Below are positions 1-9,899 of a stretch of 64,000 nt of DNA, piece after piece. Each line of letters begins with the position of its first letter. Position 1 is the stretch's first letter. Origin of the DNA: an uncultured Lachnospiraceae bacterium (GTDB lineage Bacteria > Bacillota > Clostridia > Lachnospirales > Lachnospiraceae); assembly GCA_910579505.1 (NCBI GenBank), contig CAJTTZ010000002.1, forward strand, positions 124,001 through 188,000, written 5' to 3'. The position numbers were made by a program, and so were the translations under genes. Under the pieces are notes generated by a model. That model was not told the DNA's origin and searched no databases. It was given only the letters and a program-made list of their open reading frames with translations.

Positions 1-558
1 AGAAAATGTATACCGGTTTGATGTCCCATGCTCAAAGTTATACACAAGTACTCTTCTCTCCTTCGGGTCTACAATCCAGTATTCCCTCACGCCCGCCGCC
101 TTGTACAGCGCGCATTTCCTGATATAATCCATCGTCTTACTGGACAGCGAGACAATCTCTATCGCCCAGTCAGGCGCACCATGGCAGCCTTTCTCGTCCA
201 ACTTGTCCCTATCGCAGATCACTGTGACATCCGGCTCCACATAATTGTGCTCATCATCCTTTATGTAAACCGCAAAAGGCGCAGGGAGCACTTTGCAGGT
301 TCCCTTCTTGTCCCTTATGTAATTCCAAATTGTAACACTCATCCACATAAGGATATCCTGATGCGTCAGCGTGGGCGTAGCCATCATGTACATTTTCCCA
401 TCAATCAGCTCCGCACGCTCGCCCTCCGGCAATGCCTCAATATCCCTGACAGTATACACCCCGTCTTCCGGCATTCCCTCCGCTGCTGTCATGTTGTGAG
501 ATTTTCCTCCCTCAATCATCCTGAAAATACCCTCTCTTTCAATCTTCCTGTGTTCCAT
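1..558 (-). CDS. Uma2-family (DUF820) restriction-endonuclease-like protein, 3' end off the window
   Basis: The frame is open from the ATG at 558 to the left edge (186 codons, no stop), so the C-terminus is missing. The start has a strong SD (GGAGG, 8 nt upstream). Visible motifs are typical of Uma2: ELIDGKMYMM, then VEPDVTVIC with the PD acidic site, AIEIVSLSS, and KAALYKAAGV-like YKAAGVREYWIVDP. The family has a PD-(D/E)XK nuclease fold and is widespread in cyanobacteria and Clostridia; its cellular role is poorly known. An open frame on the opposite strand over the same bases is its shadow. Family assignment is firm, function is not. Confidence 0.85.
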   Translation of the reverse strand, partial: MEHRKIEREGIFRMIEGGKSHNMTAAEGMPEDGVYTVRDIEALPEGERAELIDGKMYMMATPTLTHQDILMWMSVTIWNYIRDKKGTCKVLPAPFAVYIKDDEHNYVEPDVTVICDRDKLDEKGCHGAPDWAIEIVSLSSKTMDYIRKCALYKAAGVREYWIVDPKERRVLVYNFEHGTSNRYTFS

Positions 559-849
559 AAACTTTTCCTCCTTTTCTTCCGGCAGAAGGAAAACCATGGT
601 TTCACTCAATTAAACGCATTCCGTCATTCGCCTCTGCCGCTATTTGATTGGTAGTTTTGAGTAAGCGGCAGAATTTGCCCGAATGTGCGAAATGCACGGT
701 TCATTGATTACTCTTATTGAATTTATCATACACGTCTTTTCAGACCCTGTCAATAAAAATTTTTAAAAGCGTCAAAAAACTGATATTATTACACCAAATA
801 CCGCGCCATGCGGCAAGCGCATCGCGCGGTTGTGAAAAATAACGGGAAA
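559..849. other. Intergenic gap between the Uma2 gene and nadE 3' end
   Basis: No credible gene is present. It contains a 9-bp inverted repeat (633-641 with 664-672, 22-nt spacer) and the nadE 3' hairpin described separately; the middle is AT-rich and probably carries the promoter of the Uma2 gene. Confidence 0.4.
800..830 (-). terminator. Hairpin after nadE
   Basis: A GC-rich stem (CCGCGC with GCGCGG, then ATGCG with CGCAT across one mismatch, 5-nt loop) sits 20 bp past the nadE stop. No good U-run follows on the minus strand, so it may be a terminator or a 3' stabilising hairpin. Confidence 0.45.
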
Positions 850-2760
850 TTATAATTCCTCCAGCTGTGCCAGCCAGACCGCCGCGCATGCGTCCGAAGG
901 CATCCGCAGATCTCCTCTTGGCGAGAGCGCCACACTCCCCACCTTGGGACCGTCCGGCAGACAGGAACGCTTAAACTGCTGGGCGAAAAACCGCTGATAA
1001 AAAATCTTTAACCATTTGAGTATGACACTATCGTCATAAATTCCCGCAAAGGCAATCCGCGCCACCCGGTAAACCTTTGCCGGCTCAAAACCGCAGCGCA
1101 GCATATAGTATAAAAAGAAATCATGCAGTTCGTAAGGTCCGACCAGATCTTCGGTCTTTTGGGAAATCACGCCGTCCACGGGCGGCAAAAGTTCAGGGCT
1201 TACCGGCGTGTCCAGAATATCCAGTAAAAGCGACTTAAGCGTCTCATCCCCACAGGTATCCGCATAATAGCGCACCAGATGCCGTACCAAGGTCTTTGGC
1301 ACACCCGCATTCACGCCGTACATTGCCATATGATCCCCATTATATGTCGCCCAGCCAAGGGCAAGCTCCGACATATCCCCCGTGCCGATCACCAGACCGC
1401 CCGTCTGGTTGGCAATATCCATCAATACCTGCGTCCGCTCCCTTGCCTGTCCGTTCTCATATGTCACGTCATGGCAGTCGCTGCTCTGACCAATATCCCG
1501 GAAGTGCACATTTACCGCCTCCCTGATATCCACCTCACGAAGTGTCGTTCCAAGAATGCCCGCCAGTCTGCAGGCATTGTCATAGGTCCTGTCCGTGGTG
1601 CCGAAGCACGGCATTGTAACAGACGTTATTTTATCTCGGGAAAGGCCGAGCATATCAAAAGTGCGCACCGTCACCAAAAGGGCAAGGGTCGAATCCAGTC
1701 CGCCGGAAATACCCAGCACAGCCGACTGACTCCCGGTATGCTCATATCTTTTTTTCAGACCATAGGACTGAATGGACAAAATCTCGTCGCAGCGTTTCTC
1801 TCTCTCCTTTGCCTGATCCGGCACAAACGGTCTTGGTGAAAAACGTCTTTCCAGAAAAGTCTCTTCCTCCTCCATATGCACGGGAAGTATCGTATGCTCC
1901 CGCAGATTTTCCCCTTGATAAGTGTTCATTCTGCGCCGTTCATGGGCAAGTCTGTGAATATCCAGGTCCGCATAAATAACGCCCGTTTCAAATCGTTTTG
2001 CCACCGCCAATACCCTGCCGTTTTCCGCAATGATATTGTGTCCGCCAAAAACCAGATCCTGGGTAGACTCCCCTTCTCCCGCTGAACTGTAAACGTAAGC
2101 GGCAATCTGTCTGGCACTGGCGGACTTCACCAGCATTTCCCGGTAAACGTCCTTTCCCACCGTCTCGTTGGAAGCGGATAGGTTGACGATCACGGTCGCC
2201 CCCGCCAATGCATGCGCTGTGGCCGGAGACTCAGGCGCCCAGATATCCTCACAAATCTCGCAGCCCACGGTAAAGCCCCGCACCGCATCTATCTGAAAAA
2301 GAATGTCTGTGCCAAAGGGAATCTCCTTTCCCTCATATAAAAAGGATTCCGGCCGGATATTTCCCGGCGTAAAATGACGCCCCTCATAAAACTCCGCATA
2401 GGCAGGGATATGTCTCTTCGGAATAAAGGCAAGAATTTCCCCATCCTGCAAAACTGCCGCAACATTGTAAAGCTTATGCTGCCTGACAAGAGGCATGCCC
2501 ACAAAGACAAGGGCGTCGCTGTCCTGCGTGGCCGCCTTCACCTCCGCCAGCGCCTCCATGGCCTGCGTCAGCAGAACCTCCTGCAAAAATAGATCGCCGC
2601 ATGTATAGCCGGTAAGACATAACTCCGGAAATACAACCAGTCTGGCGCCCCGCCGCACCGCCTCCTCGATTCCTTTACCAATCTGCCTGGCATTATAAAA
2701 AGGGTCCGCCACCTTGATTTTCGGCGTCACAGCCGCTGTTTTTACAAATCCCTGCCTCAT
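850..2760 (-). CDS. nadE: Glutamine-dependent NAD+ synthetase
   Basis: The 636-residue protein has an N-terminal nitrilase-type amidase domain and a C-terminal ATP-pyrophosphatase synthetase domain. The amidase triad is visible: Glu46 in VVFPELCLTGY, Lys115 in IPKRHIP and Cys170 in CEICEDIW. The PP-loop LGISGGLDSTLAL lies near residue 350. It makes NAD+ from nicotinic acid adenine dinucleotide, ATP and glutamine in the cytosol. Length matches the two-domain bacterial form. The start has an AAAGGA-type SD. It appears monocistronic. Confidence 0.96.
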   Translation of the reverse strand: MRQGFVKTAAVTPKIKVADPFYNARQIGKGIEEAVRRGARLVVFPELCLTGYTCGDLFLQEVLLTQAMEALAEVKAATQDSDALVFVGMPLVRQHKLYNVAAVLQDGEILAFIPKRHIPAYAEFYEGRHFTPGNIRPESFLYEGKEIPFGTDILFQIDAVRGFTVGCEICEDIWAPESPATAHALAGATVIVNLSASNETVGKDVYREMLVKSASARQIAAYVYSSAGEGESTQDLVFGGHNIIAENGRVLAVAKRFETGVIYADLDIHRLAHERRRMNTYQGENLREHTILPVHMEEEETFLERRFSPRPFVPDQAKEREKRCDEILSIQSYGLKKRYEHTGSQSAVLGISGGLDSTLALLVTVRTFDMLGLSRDKITSVTMPCFGTTDRTYDNACRLAGILGTTLREVDIREAVNVHFRDIGQSSDCHDVTYENGQARERTQVLMDIANQTGGLVIGTGDMSELALGWATYNGDHMAMYGVNAGVPKTLVRHLVRYYADTCGDETLKSLLLDILDTPVSPELLPPVDGVISQKTEDLVGPYELHDFFLYYMLRCGFEPAKVYRVARIAFAGIYDDSVILKWLKIFYQRFFAQQFKRSCLPDGPKVGSVALSPRGDLRMPSDACAAVWLAQLEEL

Positions 2761-3416
2761 ATTCCGTATGTCCTTTCCTTTTTATTATAACAAATGGAGT
2801 GGCCAAATTGCCGCTTCTTAATTTTGGTTTTAATCCCTCCTGGGATGCCATTTCTTCGCATCCCACGCCAAAAACTCATAATTTGTGTTATATATATCCT
2901 GTTATTTTTGTGTGAACACTCGCTATTTTATAACCCCTATTCCTTGTAAATACAGCCCTTTTTCACATTTTATACAGTCCGCTGCAGAGTCTGACAAAAA
3001 ACGAAATACCAGTGCCGTTTATGTGTTAAATCCTGTTTTAGTTTTTTGCATTCTTGCATTTTGGCAGGCAATAGGATTTGCAGCCGAATTTTGTTCCGTC
3101 GGAAATCATTTTGTATTTCTCCTCACTTATGCTCCCCGCCCGGACCTCCTGCTGCCTGCTTTTCTCTTTTAGCTTACTTTTCGATAAATCCCGTTATCTT
3201 TCAGGCAGTTCGCTTTTCTTTTTGCTCTTGAAAGTTTCATGCGGCACACTTACTTTCCCCTTTTTACAATGGTTTTATCCACTTATTCAATAAATTACGG
3301 CCGGTTTTTATATGATTTAGGACTTAGCTTCCGATTTGCCATACAGTTGTCTATTCATGTCATTCTGTTTTTATTTTCGCACATTAAATCATGCCTTAAT
3401 TTATGAATTTAACAGA
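2761..3416. other. 656-bp AT-rich intergenic region
   Basis: I see no convincing gene on either strand. Next to nadE there is a TATAAT-like box (minus strand) that may belong to the nadE promoter. An 8-bp inverted repeat (TGGGATGC at 2841-2848 with GCATCCCA at 2858-2865) lies in the middle but has no U-run. Short open frames here have no SD or recognisable sequence. Confidence 0.4.
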
Positions 3417-4301
3417 CTATCTGCTGTTTCCGGCTTTCATAAGCCTCTCTACTTCCTCCGCGGAAAAAGTGTAGCGCTTATTACAAAAATGGCAGTGCAG
3501 TTCCACCTCTTTCCCCTCGTCAACCAGTTCCCCCAAATCTTTTTCACCGAGGCTAAGCAGCACCTTCTCCACCCGCTCCCTGCTGCAGTCGCACAAAAAA
3601 CTCACCGGCGTTTTGTCCGTGACCTCCAGACCAAACTCTCCGAGCACGCTCTCAAGAAGTTCCTCGGGCGTCTTTCCCGCCTCCAGAAGTTCTGTGACAG
3701 ATGTTATTTTTGTCAGTTTTTCCTCCAGCCGGCTGATTACCTCCTCTGAGGTAAACGGCATCAACTGTACGATAAAGCCGCCTGCCTGCCGCACAGTGTT
3801 ATCCCGGTTCATCAAAACCCCCAGCGCCACGACGGAAGGGACTTGCTCGGACGCCGCAAAATAGTAAGTCAGATCGTCCGCGATCTCCCCCGTCTGCAGG
3901 GTAACCGTGGAGGCATAAGGCTCCTTTAACCCCATATCCTTCATCACATGTAAAACGCCTGCGCCTACCACACCACCCACATCCAGTTTTCCCGCGCTGT
4001 TTGGCGGCATCATCGCCTGCGGATTGTCCGCATATCCTTTCACGTGTCCTGACGCGTCCGCCGTCGCCGTAATGCCATGTACCGGACCGTCTCCCCGGAT
4101 CTGCAGGGTGAGAATGTCCTTCTCCCCCTTGAGCATACCGCCCATCATAAGCGCGCCCGTCATAAGCCTTCCCAGCGCCGCAGTCACCACAGGGCTCGTG
4201 TTGTGAGCGGCTCTCGCCGTTTCCGTCAATTCCTTTGCATTCACCGCAAATGCGCGTATCTGCGCGTCCGCTGCCGTAGCCCGCACCATATAGTCTCCCA
4301 T
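3417..4301 (-). CDS. hslO: Redox-regulated chaperone Hsp33
   Basis: Typical Hsp33, 294 residues from the ATG at 4301. The C-terminal zinc/redox switch is intact: CDC, 30 residues, then CHFC (CXCX30CXXC). The N-terminal half has the family pattern (MVRATAAD, HNTSPVVTAALGR). It holds unfolding proteins during oxidative stress in the cytosol when the cysteines oxidise and zinc is released. I chose the ATG over an upstream TTG at 4322 because the SD (AAAGG) lies just before it. It begins 17 bp after the stop of the upstream glycosyltransferase, so the two are probably co-transcribed. Confidence 0.95.
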   Translation of the reverse strand: MGDYMVRATAADAQIRAFAVNAKELTETARAAHNTSPVVTAALGRLMTGALMMGGMLKGEKDILTLQIRGDGPVHGITATADASGHVKGYADNPQAMMPPNSAGKLDVGGVVGAGVLHVMKDMGLKEPYASTVTLQTGEIADDLTYYFAASEQVPSVVALGVLMNRDNTVRQAGGFIVQLMPFTSEEVISRLEEKLTKITSVTELLEAGKTPEELLESVLGEFGLEVTDKTPVSFLCDCSRERVEKVLLSLGEKDLGELVDEGKEVELHCHFCNKRYTFSAEEVERLMKAGNSR

Positions 4302-4318
4302 GCTCTGCACACCTTTCC

Positions 4319-5851
4319 TCAATAAATTTTGTTCGCCACCGGCTTCTTTTCCCAGATTTCCACGCCCGTTTCGTCCTTTGCCTGTACCAGCACATAGTTT
4401 TCTTCAAGCAGACGCGAAAGTTCCTCGTCCACGCCCATATGAATCCGCAGGCAATAAATTCTTTCGTAAGAAAGCAGCTCTTCCACGGGCAGCTGCGCGT
4501 AATTGGGGTAAAACCTTGTCTCCTGCTCGCTGTGGACCATACTGTCCACAATATGCGCCGGCGCGGCGTACCCTCTCTTTTCAAAATAGTACTCTATAAA
4601 TCCATCCAGCACACAAAATTCATTGGAGCCGGCAAACAGCGTATTGTCCTCCCATATGCCACCTTCTTCGGCAAGGTAGTCCGCCGCTTCACGGTAGGGC
4701 TCCATAGGCTTTCTAATGGATCGGTACGCATCGCGGTAGCTGGCCGCAAAGGATACTGCCAGAAGCAGCACAACTGCAGTCCGCATCGTCCATACAACCG
4801 GCTTTTGCGGAAATTTGTCCGTAAGATCAAGTATAAAGTCGATCCCCAACGCCGTAATCAGCAGAATATGGGGCTGCACAACCGTAAAATACCGTTCTAC
4901 AAAAAGGCCGCCCTCCGGATAAATATACTTGCTGAACACAAAAACAAATCCGATCATCCACCCCGTAACCGCCACACAAAACGCCGAGAGCAGCGCCCCG
5001 GTCTTTTCTCCTGCATAAGATTTGCGCATCACGTACAACGCCCTGCCGGCAAGAAACGCCCCGGTAACCAGACATATATACCAGAGAATCCGATTACCGC
5101 TCAAATAAAACAGAACCGTCCAAACCATGTCCTTCCATTCCGGCACCTCACTCCAATAGTTGTCAAGTCCCCAGCTTTTATAGTAAAACGATGTAAAAAG
5201 CCACGGAAAGTAGATGAGGCATCCCGGAACATAACACAAAAGATGTTTCCATGACACCTTTCGTAAGATCACAAGAACAAGATCAATAACGCCATAAAAG
5301 AAAAGCAGGATACAGGCAAACCAGTGCGTCCAGAAGCAAAGCGCTACAGCCGTTCCGTATAAAACCATACGCCCTTTTTCCGGCTTCTGAAACTTACCGA
5401 TAAAAGTATAAAGCACCAGCGCAGATAAAAAGAATGCCATTGCATAGCACCTGATTTCCCACGCAGCCTGCCAGAGCAGGACGCTTGATGAGGTTCCCAG
5501 ACACAATGCGATAAATCCCGCCCTTTTTCCCTTCAGCCTTCCTGCGGACAGCGCGAAAAAAACGATTCCTGCCATGCAGAACAAAATAGAAGGAATCAGC
5601 AGATACTTCTCTCCATAAGGCATAATCCGATAGGTCACATACAACAGCATAGGATATAAAGGCAGATTGTTTTCCCGGTACAGATAGGTATTTAATACCT
5701 GTGGTATGCTTAAACCATCTTTGATAAATCCTATGGACGCCAGTTCATCCGCCCAAAACGACTGGCAGTTTCCGTTCATAAAGGCAAAAACGCCCATCCA
5801 GAGCAAGAGCAGAACGCCCGGAATCCAATATCTTTTCTCTAAGTTTTTCAT
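4319..5851 (-). CDS. GT-C fold membrane glycosyltransferase (GT39/ArnT-like)
   Basis: A 510-residue polytopic membrane protein with about 10-12 hydrophobic segments. The first extracytoplasmic loop contains SFWADELASI, with the Asp35-Glu36 pair expected of polyprenyl-phosphate-sugar dependent GT-C enzymes (PMT_2 family). Such enzymes transfer a lipid-linked sugar to a protein or surface glycan outside the membrane. The C-terminus is soluble. Substrate cannot be told from sequence. It lies between a methyltransferase gene and hslO on the same strand. Confidence 0.8.
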   Translation of the reverse strand: MKNLEKRYWIPGVLLLLWMGVFAFMNGNCQSFWADELASIGFIKDGLSIPQVLNTYLYRENNLPLYPMLLYVTYRIMPYGEKYLLIPSILFCMAGIVFFALSAGRLKGKRAGFIALCLGTSSSVLLWQAAWEIRCYAMAFFLSALVLYTFIGKFQKPEKGRMVLYGTAVALCFWTHWFACILLFFYGVIDLVLVILRKVSWKHLLCYVPGCLIYFPWLFTSFYYKSWGLDNYWSEVPEWKDMVWTVLFYLSGNRILWYICLVTGAFLAGRALYVMRKSYAGEKTGALLSAFCVAVTGWMIGFVFVFSKYIYPEGGLFVERYFTVVQPHILLITALGIDFILDLTDKFPQKPVVWTMRTAVVLLLAVSFAASYRDAYRSIRKPMEPYREAADYLAEEGGIWEDNTLFAGSNEFCVLDGFIEYYFEKRGYAAPAHIVDSMVHSEQETRFYPNYAQLPVEELLSYERIYCLRIHMGVDEELSRLLEENYVLVQAKDETGVEIWEKKPVANKIY

Positions 5852-5912
5852 AGTCTGTATATCCTCTCGATCCTTGCCTTTTATTTAATAACACTTGTAT
5901 CTATATTCCCCC

Positions 5913-6830
5913 TCAAACGACAGCCTGATTAGCCTCCGTCGCCGCTCCCTTCCGCGCCACCACATAGATTCGTCCGCTCTCCTCTGTCACCGCCCCGTGG
6001 GTGTCCGCATCAAACGCCTCCAGAAAATCCAGACCCGCCTGCAGAAGAAGCGCCTTCATCTGGTCAAGCCGGTAACCGCGCTGGTAGTGCACCTCCTGAA
6101 AGCGCCGGAACCACTGCGCCTCCTCAAAGGCTGTCTGTCCCTCGGCGCCCTCGTCCGCCCCGGCTCCCTTTCTCCTCTCCGCCACAAAAACAGTCAGGTC
6201 GTACTCGTTGATCTCCTGCTCCTCATGATAGTAGTTTTCCCAGATAAAGCTGCAGTCTTCCCGATTCTCGGCAATCGTGGCGTCCCCGATCTGGACGGCG
6301 TACTTGTAGACAGTATTAAAATCAAAAACAAAAATTCCATGCGGGTACAAATAGTTGTTGACCCGCAAAAAGGTCTGTACGATATCTTCCTCTTCCAGAA
6401 GATAGTTCAGACTGTCACAGACGCTGACGACCGTCCCCACTGTGCCATAAAGTTCCAGTTCCCGCATATCCTGCAGCAGATACAGTATGTCAAGCCCCGA
6501 CCGCTCCCGCTTCTCCATGGCTGCCTGCAGCATCTCCTGCGCATTATCCACGCCGATCATGTCATACCCTCTGCGCGCCAGGAGTTCCGTCAGAGTGCCT
6601 GTCCCACAGCCAAGGTCGAGTATCGTGTTGCGTTCCTGCCGGAGATTTGTATTCGTAACACTCATGTCATCTTCCGTGCGCTCCTCCCCTTTTGACACCT
6701 CATCCACACCATAATGCTTAAAGATCCCCATCAAAAATTCACACCACGCCTCGTAGGGCGTGTCGTCCATCAGTTCGTCATAAACTTCCGCAAAATCTGT
6801 ATATGCATCCATTTTCGAATCCGTCCCCAT
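5913..6830 (-). CDS. Class I SAM-dependent methyltransferase
   Basis: The 305-residue protein carries SAM-binding motif I (ILDLGCGTGTLTELLARRG) and motif II (GVDNAQEMLQAA), a Rossmann methyltransferase. The N-terminus has the FAEVYDELMDDTPYEAW pattern common in clostridial small-molecule methyltransferases. A low-complexity acidic insert precedes motif I and another lies in the C-terminal third. Either the ATG at 6830 (AAGG, 9 nt upstream) or that at 6812 could be the start. Substrate is unknown. It is 61 bp upstream of the GT-C gene on the same strand. Confidence 0.85.
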   Translation of the reverse strand: MGTDSKMDAYTDFAEVYDELMDDTPYEAWCEFLMGIFKHYGVDEVSKGEERTEDDMSVTNTNLRQERNTILDLGCGTGTLTELLARRGYDMIGVDNAQEMLQAAMEKRERSGLDILYLLQDMRELELYGTVGTVVSVCDSLNYLLEEEDIVQTFLRVNNYLYPHGIFVFDFNTVYKYAVQIGDATIAENREDCSFIWENYYHEEQEINEYDLTVFVAERRKGAGADEGAEGQTAFEEAQWFRRFQEVHYQRGYRLDQMKALLLQAGLDFLEAFDADTHGAVTEESGRIYVVARKGAATEANQAVV

Positions 6831-6994
6831 CTGTTCTGGCCTTTATCCCGCTAAGCCCGTTCCTTTAAGATACCTTTTCCCATGCTCCGGGCCGCTCCTC
6901 CCACTTATTTTTCAATTCCAGGCAAAACCCTTTCCTTTACTTTATAATATCATCATTGCTTTCGCAACATCCACAAATCAGCTTATTCGGATAT

Positions 6995-9844
6995 TCATTC
7001 AAATTTCCTATGCCCGCCCGCGCTGTCAGACACATACAGCGACAGTTGTCCGTCAAACTGCCCCGTCCGGCCGCCCACTTTCTGCAGGGGGAATACAAAG
7101 GTGGCGTGCTCCTCAAAGGGCTCGTTGCTTCCAAGGCTGTCCACTTCTTTTCCGTCCACATAAAGCGTGGTCTTTCCCGACTTTCCCTCCAGCTTCAGGT
7201 TCACCCATTCGCCTTTCGGCAGCGTGTAATCAAATGTGTAGGTCCGCCCTTCTCTGGTAAAGCCGACCTTTCCCGTCTCCGGCTCTGCCGCGTAGAAAGC
7301 CCATCTGCCGTATGCACAGTCGCCCTCCGCAATGACCTGCTCCTGCCGCGCATCCGGCTCCAGGCACACCTCTATCCGTATCTCATAATCCGGCTCCGCC
7401 GCCACTGTCTCGTCATAGAGGTAAGGATAAAAAACAGCCTTTTCACTCTGGTAAGGCTCCTCCAGCCCCTCCGCGCCCCAGAGGCTGGCGGACAGCGCGC
7501 CCAGAGGCTCCACAAACCGCTCGTACAGATCATACTCGCAGATTCCCACGTCCAGATTACCGCTCATATCGTTCCAGATCATGTATGCCGCGCCCAGCAT
7601 CTGCGGCGAATAAGCGGGCACGGTCTCCCGCCTGTCATAGTCATAAAAACGGTTGGGCGCCCAGTTTTCATACAGGTCCCTGCCGCTCAGCCTGTCATAG
7701 CCGCCGCCCGGTATGATGTAAAGGTGGTTGTTCTGCATATTAATCAGGGAATATCCCTCCTCATACATCTCAAGCGGGTCTGCCCAGACCGTGCTCCACA
7801 GATTCATCTGCAGATTCTCTGGCGAAGGCTTTGTCGTGCCTCCCATATTGCTAAGGCTCCCCCAAAGCCGCACGGTCTTCCCCGACTCCTGCACCAGACT
7901 GTTGATTCGGTTCAGATACTGCCGGTACTGCTCGCCGTCGCCATAATACTCGTCCATACCGATACCCACAATCTCTGCCTCCCGGAAGGCGCCCTCTTCC
8001 TCATCCAGCGCCTCCCGCCAGATTTTCTCCACGAAAGCGACAGCCTTGTCATTTCCCAGATCAATCTGATCCACCGACTCACTTCCCGTGTGCAGGGCAT
8101 ACTCGGGATAAAGCTTTGTGATGGAGAGGGCGTGCGCCGGGGTATCAATCTCCGGCACCACCGTCACCCCATAGGTTCTGGCTGTAGCGATAAATTCTGC
8201 AAACTCCTCCCTCGTGTAAGCGTACTCCGACGAGGTCAGCATTTCCCCCTTCTCGTTGCCCAAACGGGATTCCAGACGAAACGCGCTGTCCGCAGTCATG
8301 GCATGTTCCACCGAATCGGTAAGCCCGCTGGTGGCAAGGATCGTGTTATCGTTTAAATGGATCGTCAGATCGTTCATCCTGTACCATGACATGGTCTCCA
8401 TAATCCGATAGAGCGTGTCCATAGATACCGGCTTTCTCGCCACATCAATACCGAACCCCCGCACCTCATAGAGGGGATAATCCCGGATCTTTCCCTGCGG
8501 CACATTTCTTCCCACATCCGCAGACAAAAGCTGCATCAACGTGACCGTTCCCCAGCGCAGTCCTGCCGCCCCCTCCGCCTTTATGACACATTTGTCAGTT
8601 ATATCACAGGTATATCCTTCCTCGCCCAGACCATTTTCTTCTTCGGCATAGCCCAGATAGATATCCCCTGATTCAAGATCGTCCGCCGTGCCCTTGCATA
8701 CAGTCAGTTTTGTGCGAAAATCCAGGTGCTTTTCCAGACCCTCGCTCAACAGTGCCGCAATATCCCAGAGTGCCTGCGTGTCTGCATTCTGTTCCGCCGC
8801 CGCACCCGGTTCTCCCATCTCCGTCTGCACGTCCGCCTTTCCCGCCGCGCCCGGCTCTGCCGGCTGCCGCCCGTCGCTCCGGGGCGGACGGCTGTCCGTA
8901 TCCACTATGATCCGCGCTTCTTCCCTCAGGCTAAAATACCCCTGGCCGCCCCGCCACTCCGCAACCGAGGGAAGCTCGCTCCCAGAAGCCGTCTCCGCCG
9001 TATCAGGCATCGCATCCGCCGCAGGCACGTGCACCACAAAGGAAACCTCCCTCGTCTCCTCCCGTTTTCTTGTGTCCTCCACCCGATAGCCCACCGTCAC
9101 TTCCTTATCCTGAATGGTGTCATAGATTCTGCCGTCCGCACCGATCACCTGTTCCAAGTCCGCGCCGATCAGCATCACCCGGAAACCATCCGGCGTTTCC
9201 GGCATAACAAGCCTTCTTCCGCCCTCCGCCGCCTTTTCGATAACAGGTGCTTTTAATTTGTATGCCGTGGGCTTGTCCCCATAAACCTCAAACTCGTAGA
9301 GCGATACATTCTGGTACAGGTCAGAGAAATCCGCGGACTCCTTCGACACCTCATAGGTGGAAAGGCGCAGGAATTTCGTCTGTACAGGCTCCTCCAAAAC
9401 GATCTCCTGCAAAAGAGTCTCCGGCGCGCTCCCAAAAGCGGCAAGCGTCTCATATGCCGCGCCGTCTGTCGAGCTCTCCAGCGCATAAGAAACCGCGTTC
9501 GCCCTCTCCCATTTCAGCACAACAAAAGAAACTGAAATTTCTTCAGGAAATTCCAGTTGTATAAAATGGGAGGCATCCCCCCTGTTATTCTCGCTGGACC
9601 AGCGGGACGTGCGGTCAACGTCATTCCCGTCTATGGCCATAGCCGCGGACAGCGACTCCTGCTCCACGCTGTCACAGGTCGCTTTCACACCCTTTAGCAG
9701 GGCCAGATTCGGATTCTCGTCCCCGAAAAACTGTCCGCGAAACAGAACACCGACCAGCCCAGCCGCCGCCAGAACTACCGTAAGCGCCGCTCCCGCCAGC
9801 ATATATTTTTTTCTGTCCCTTTTTTTCTTCATCCGTGATCCCAT
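6995..9844 (-). CDS. Membrane-anchored GH20 beta-N-acetylhexosaminidase, multidomain
   Basis: 949 residues. An N-terminal basic stretch and hydrophobic helix (residues about 14-34) act as signal anchor. A discoidin/F5-8C-like carbohydrate-binding region follows (about 45-190), then a GH20b-like domain, then the GH20 TIM barrel with YRMNDLTIHLND, VVPEIDTPAHAL and the catalytic Asp-Glu pair in GIGMDEYYGD (near residue 630). The C-terminal 180 residues look like a laminin-G/concanavalin-type module (YVDGKEVDSLG). It would remove terminal GlcNAc or GalNAc from glycans at the cell surface. The start could also be the Met at 9832; neither has a strong SD. Confidence 0.88.
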   Translation of the reverse strand: MGSRMKKKRDRKKYMLAGAALTVVLAAAGLVGVLFRGQFFGDENPNLALLKGVKATCDSVEQESLSAAMAIDGNDVDRTSRWSSENNRGDASHFIQLEFPEEISVSFVVLKWERANAVSYALESSTDGAAYETLAAFGSAPETLLQEIVLEEPVQTKFLRLSTYEVSKESADFSDLYQNVSLYEFEVYGDKPTAYKLKAPVIEKAAEGGRRLVMPETPDGFRVMLIGADLEQVIGADGRIYDTIQDKEVTVGYRVEDTRKREETREVSFVVHVPAADAMPDTAETASGSELPSVAEWRGGQGYFSLREEARIIVDTDSRPPRSDGRQPAEPGAAGKADVQTEMGEPGAAAEQNADTQALWDIAALLSEGLEKHLDFRTKLTVCKGTADDLESGDIYLGYAEEENGLGEEGYTCDITDKCVIKAEGAAGLRWGTVTLMQLLSADVGRNVPQGKIRDYPLYEVRGFGIDVARKPVSMDTLYRIMETMSWYRMNDLTIHLNDNTILATSGLTDSVEHAMTADSAFRLESRLGNEKGEMLTSSEYAYTREEFAEFIATARTYGVTVVPEIDTPAHALSITKLYPEYALHTGSESVDQIDLGNDKAVAFVEKIWREALDEEEGAFREAEIVGIGMDEYYGDGEQYRQYLNRINSLVQESGKTVRLWGSLSNMGGTTKPSPENLQMNLWSTVWADPLEMYEEGYSLINMQNNHLYIIPGGGYDRLSGRDLYENWAPNRFYDYDRRETVPAYSPQMLGAAYMIWNDMSGNLDVGICEYDLYERFVEPLGALSASLWGAEGLEEPYQSEKAVFYPYLYDETVAAEPDYEIRIEVCLEPDARQEQVIAEGDCAYGRWAFYAAEPETGKVGFTREGRTYTFDYTLPKGEWVNLKLEGKSGKTTLYVDGKEVDSLGSNEPFEEHATFVFPLQKVGGRTGQFDGQLSLYVSDSAGGHRKFE

Positions 9845-9899
9845 CCGTCAAGGTCTAACACGAAAACACTGTTTGCGGCGTCAAAGCCGCCGCCCTCTC

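Noticed and set aside
28..654. Open frame of 208 codons on the plus strand at the left edge
   Set aside because: It is the antisense of the Uma2 gene, which has a family match, an SD and normal codon use; the plus-strand frame has neither.
2841..2865. 8-bp inverted repeat in the nadE-hslO gap
   Set aside because: No U-run on either strand and no second copy; not enough to call a terminator or a repeat.
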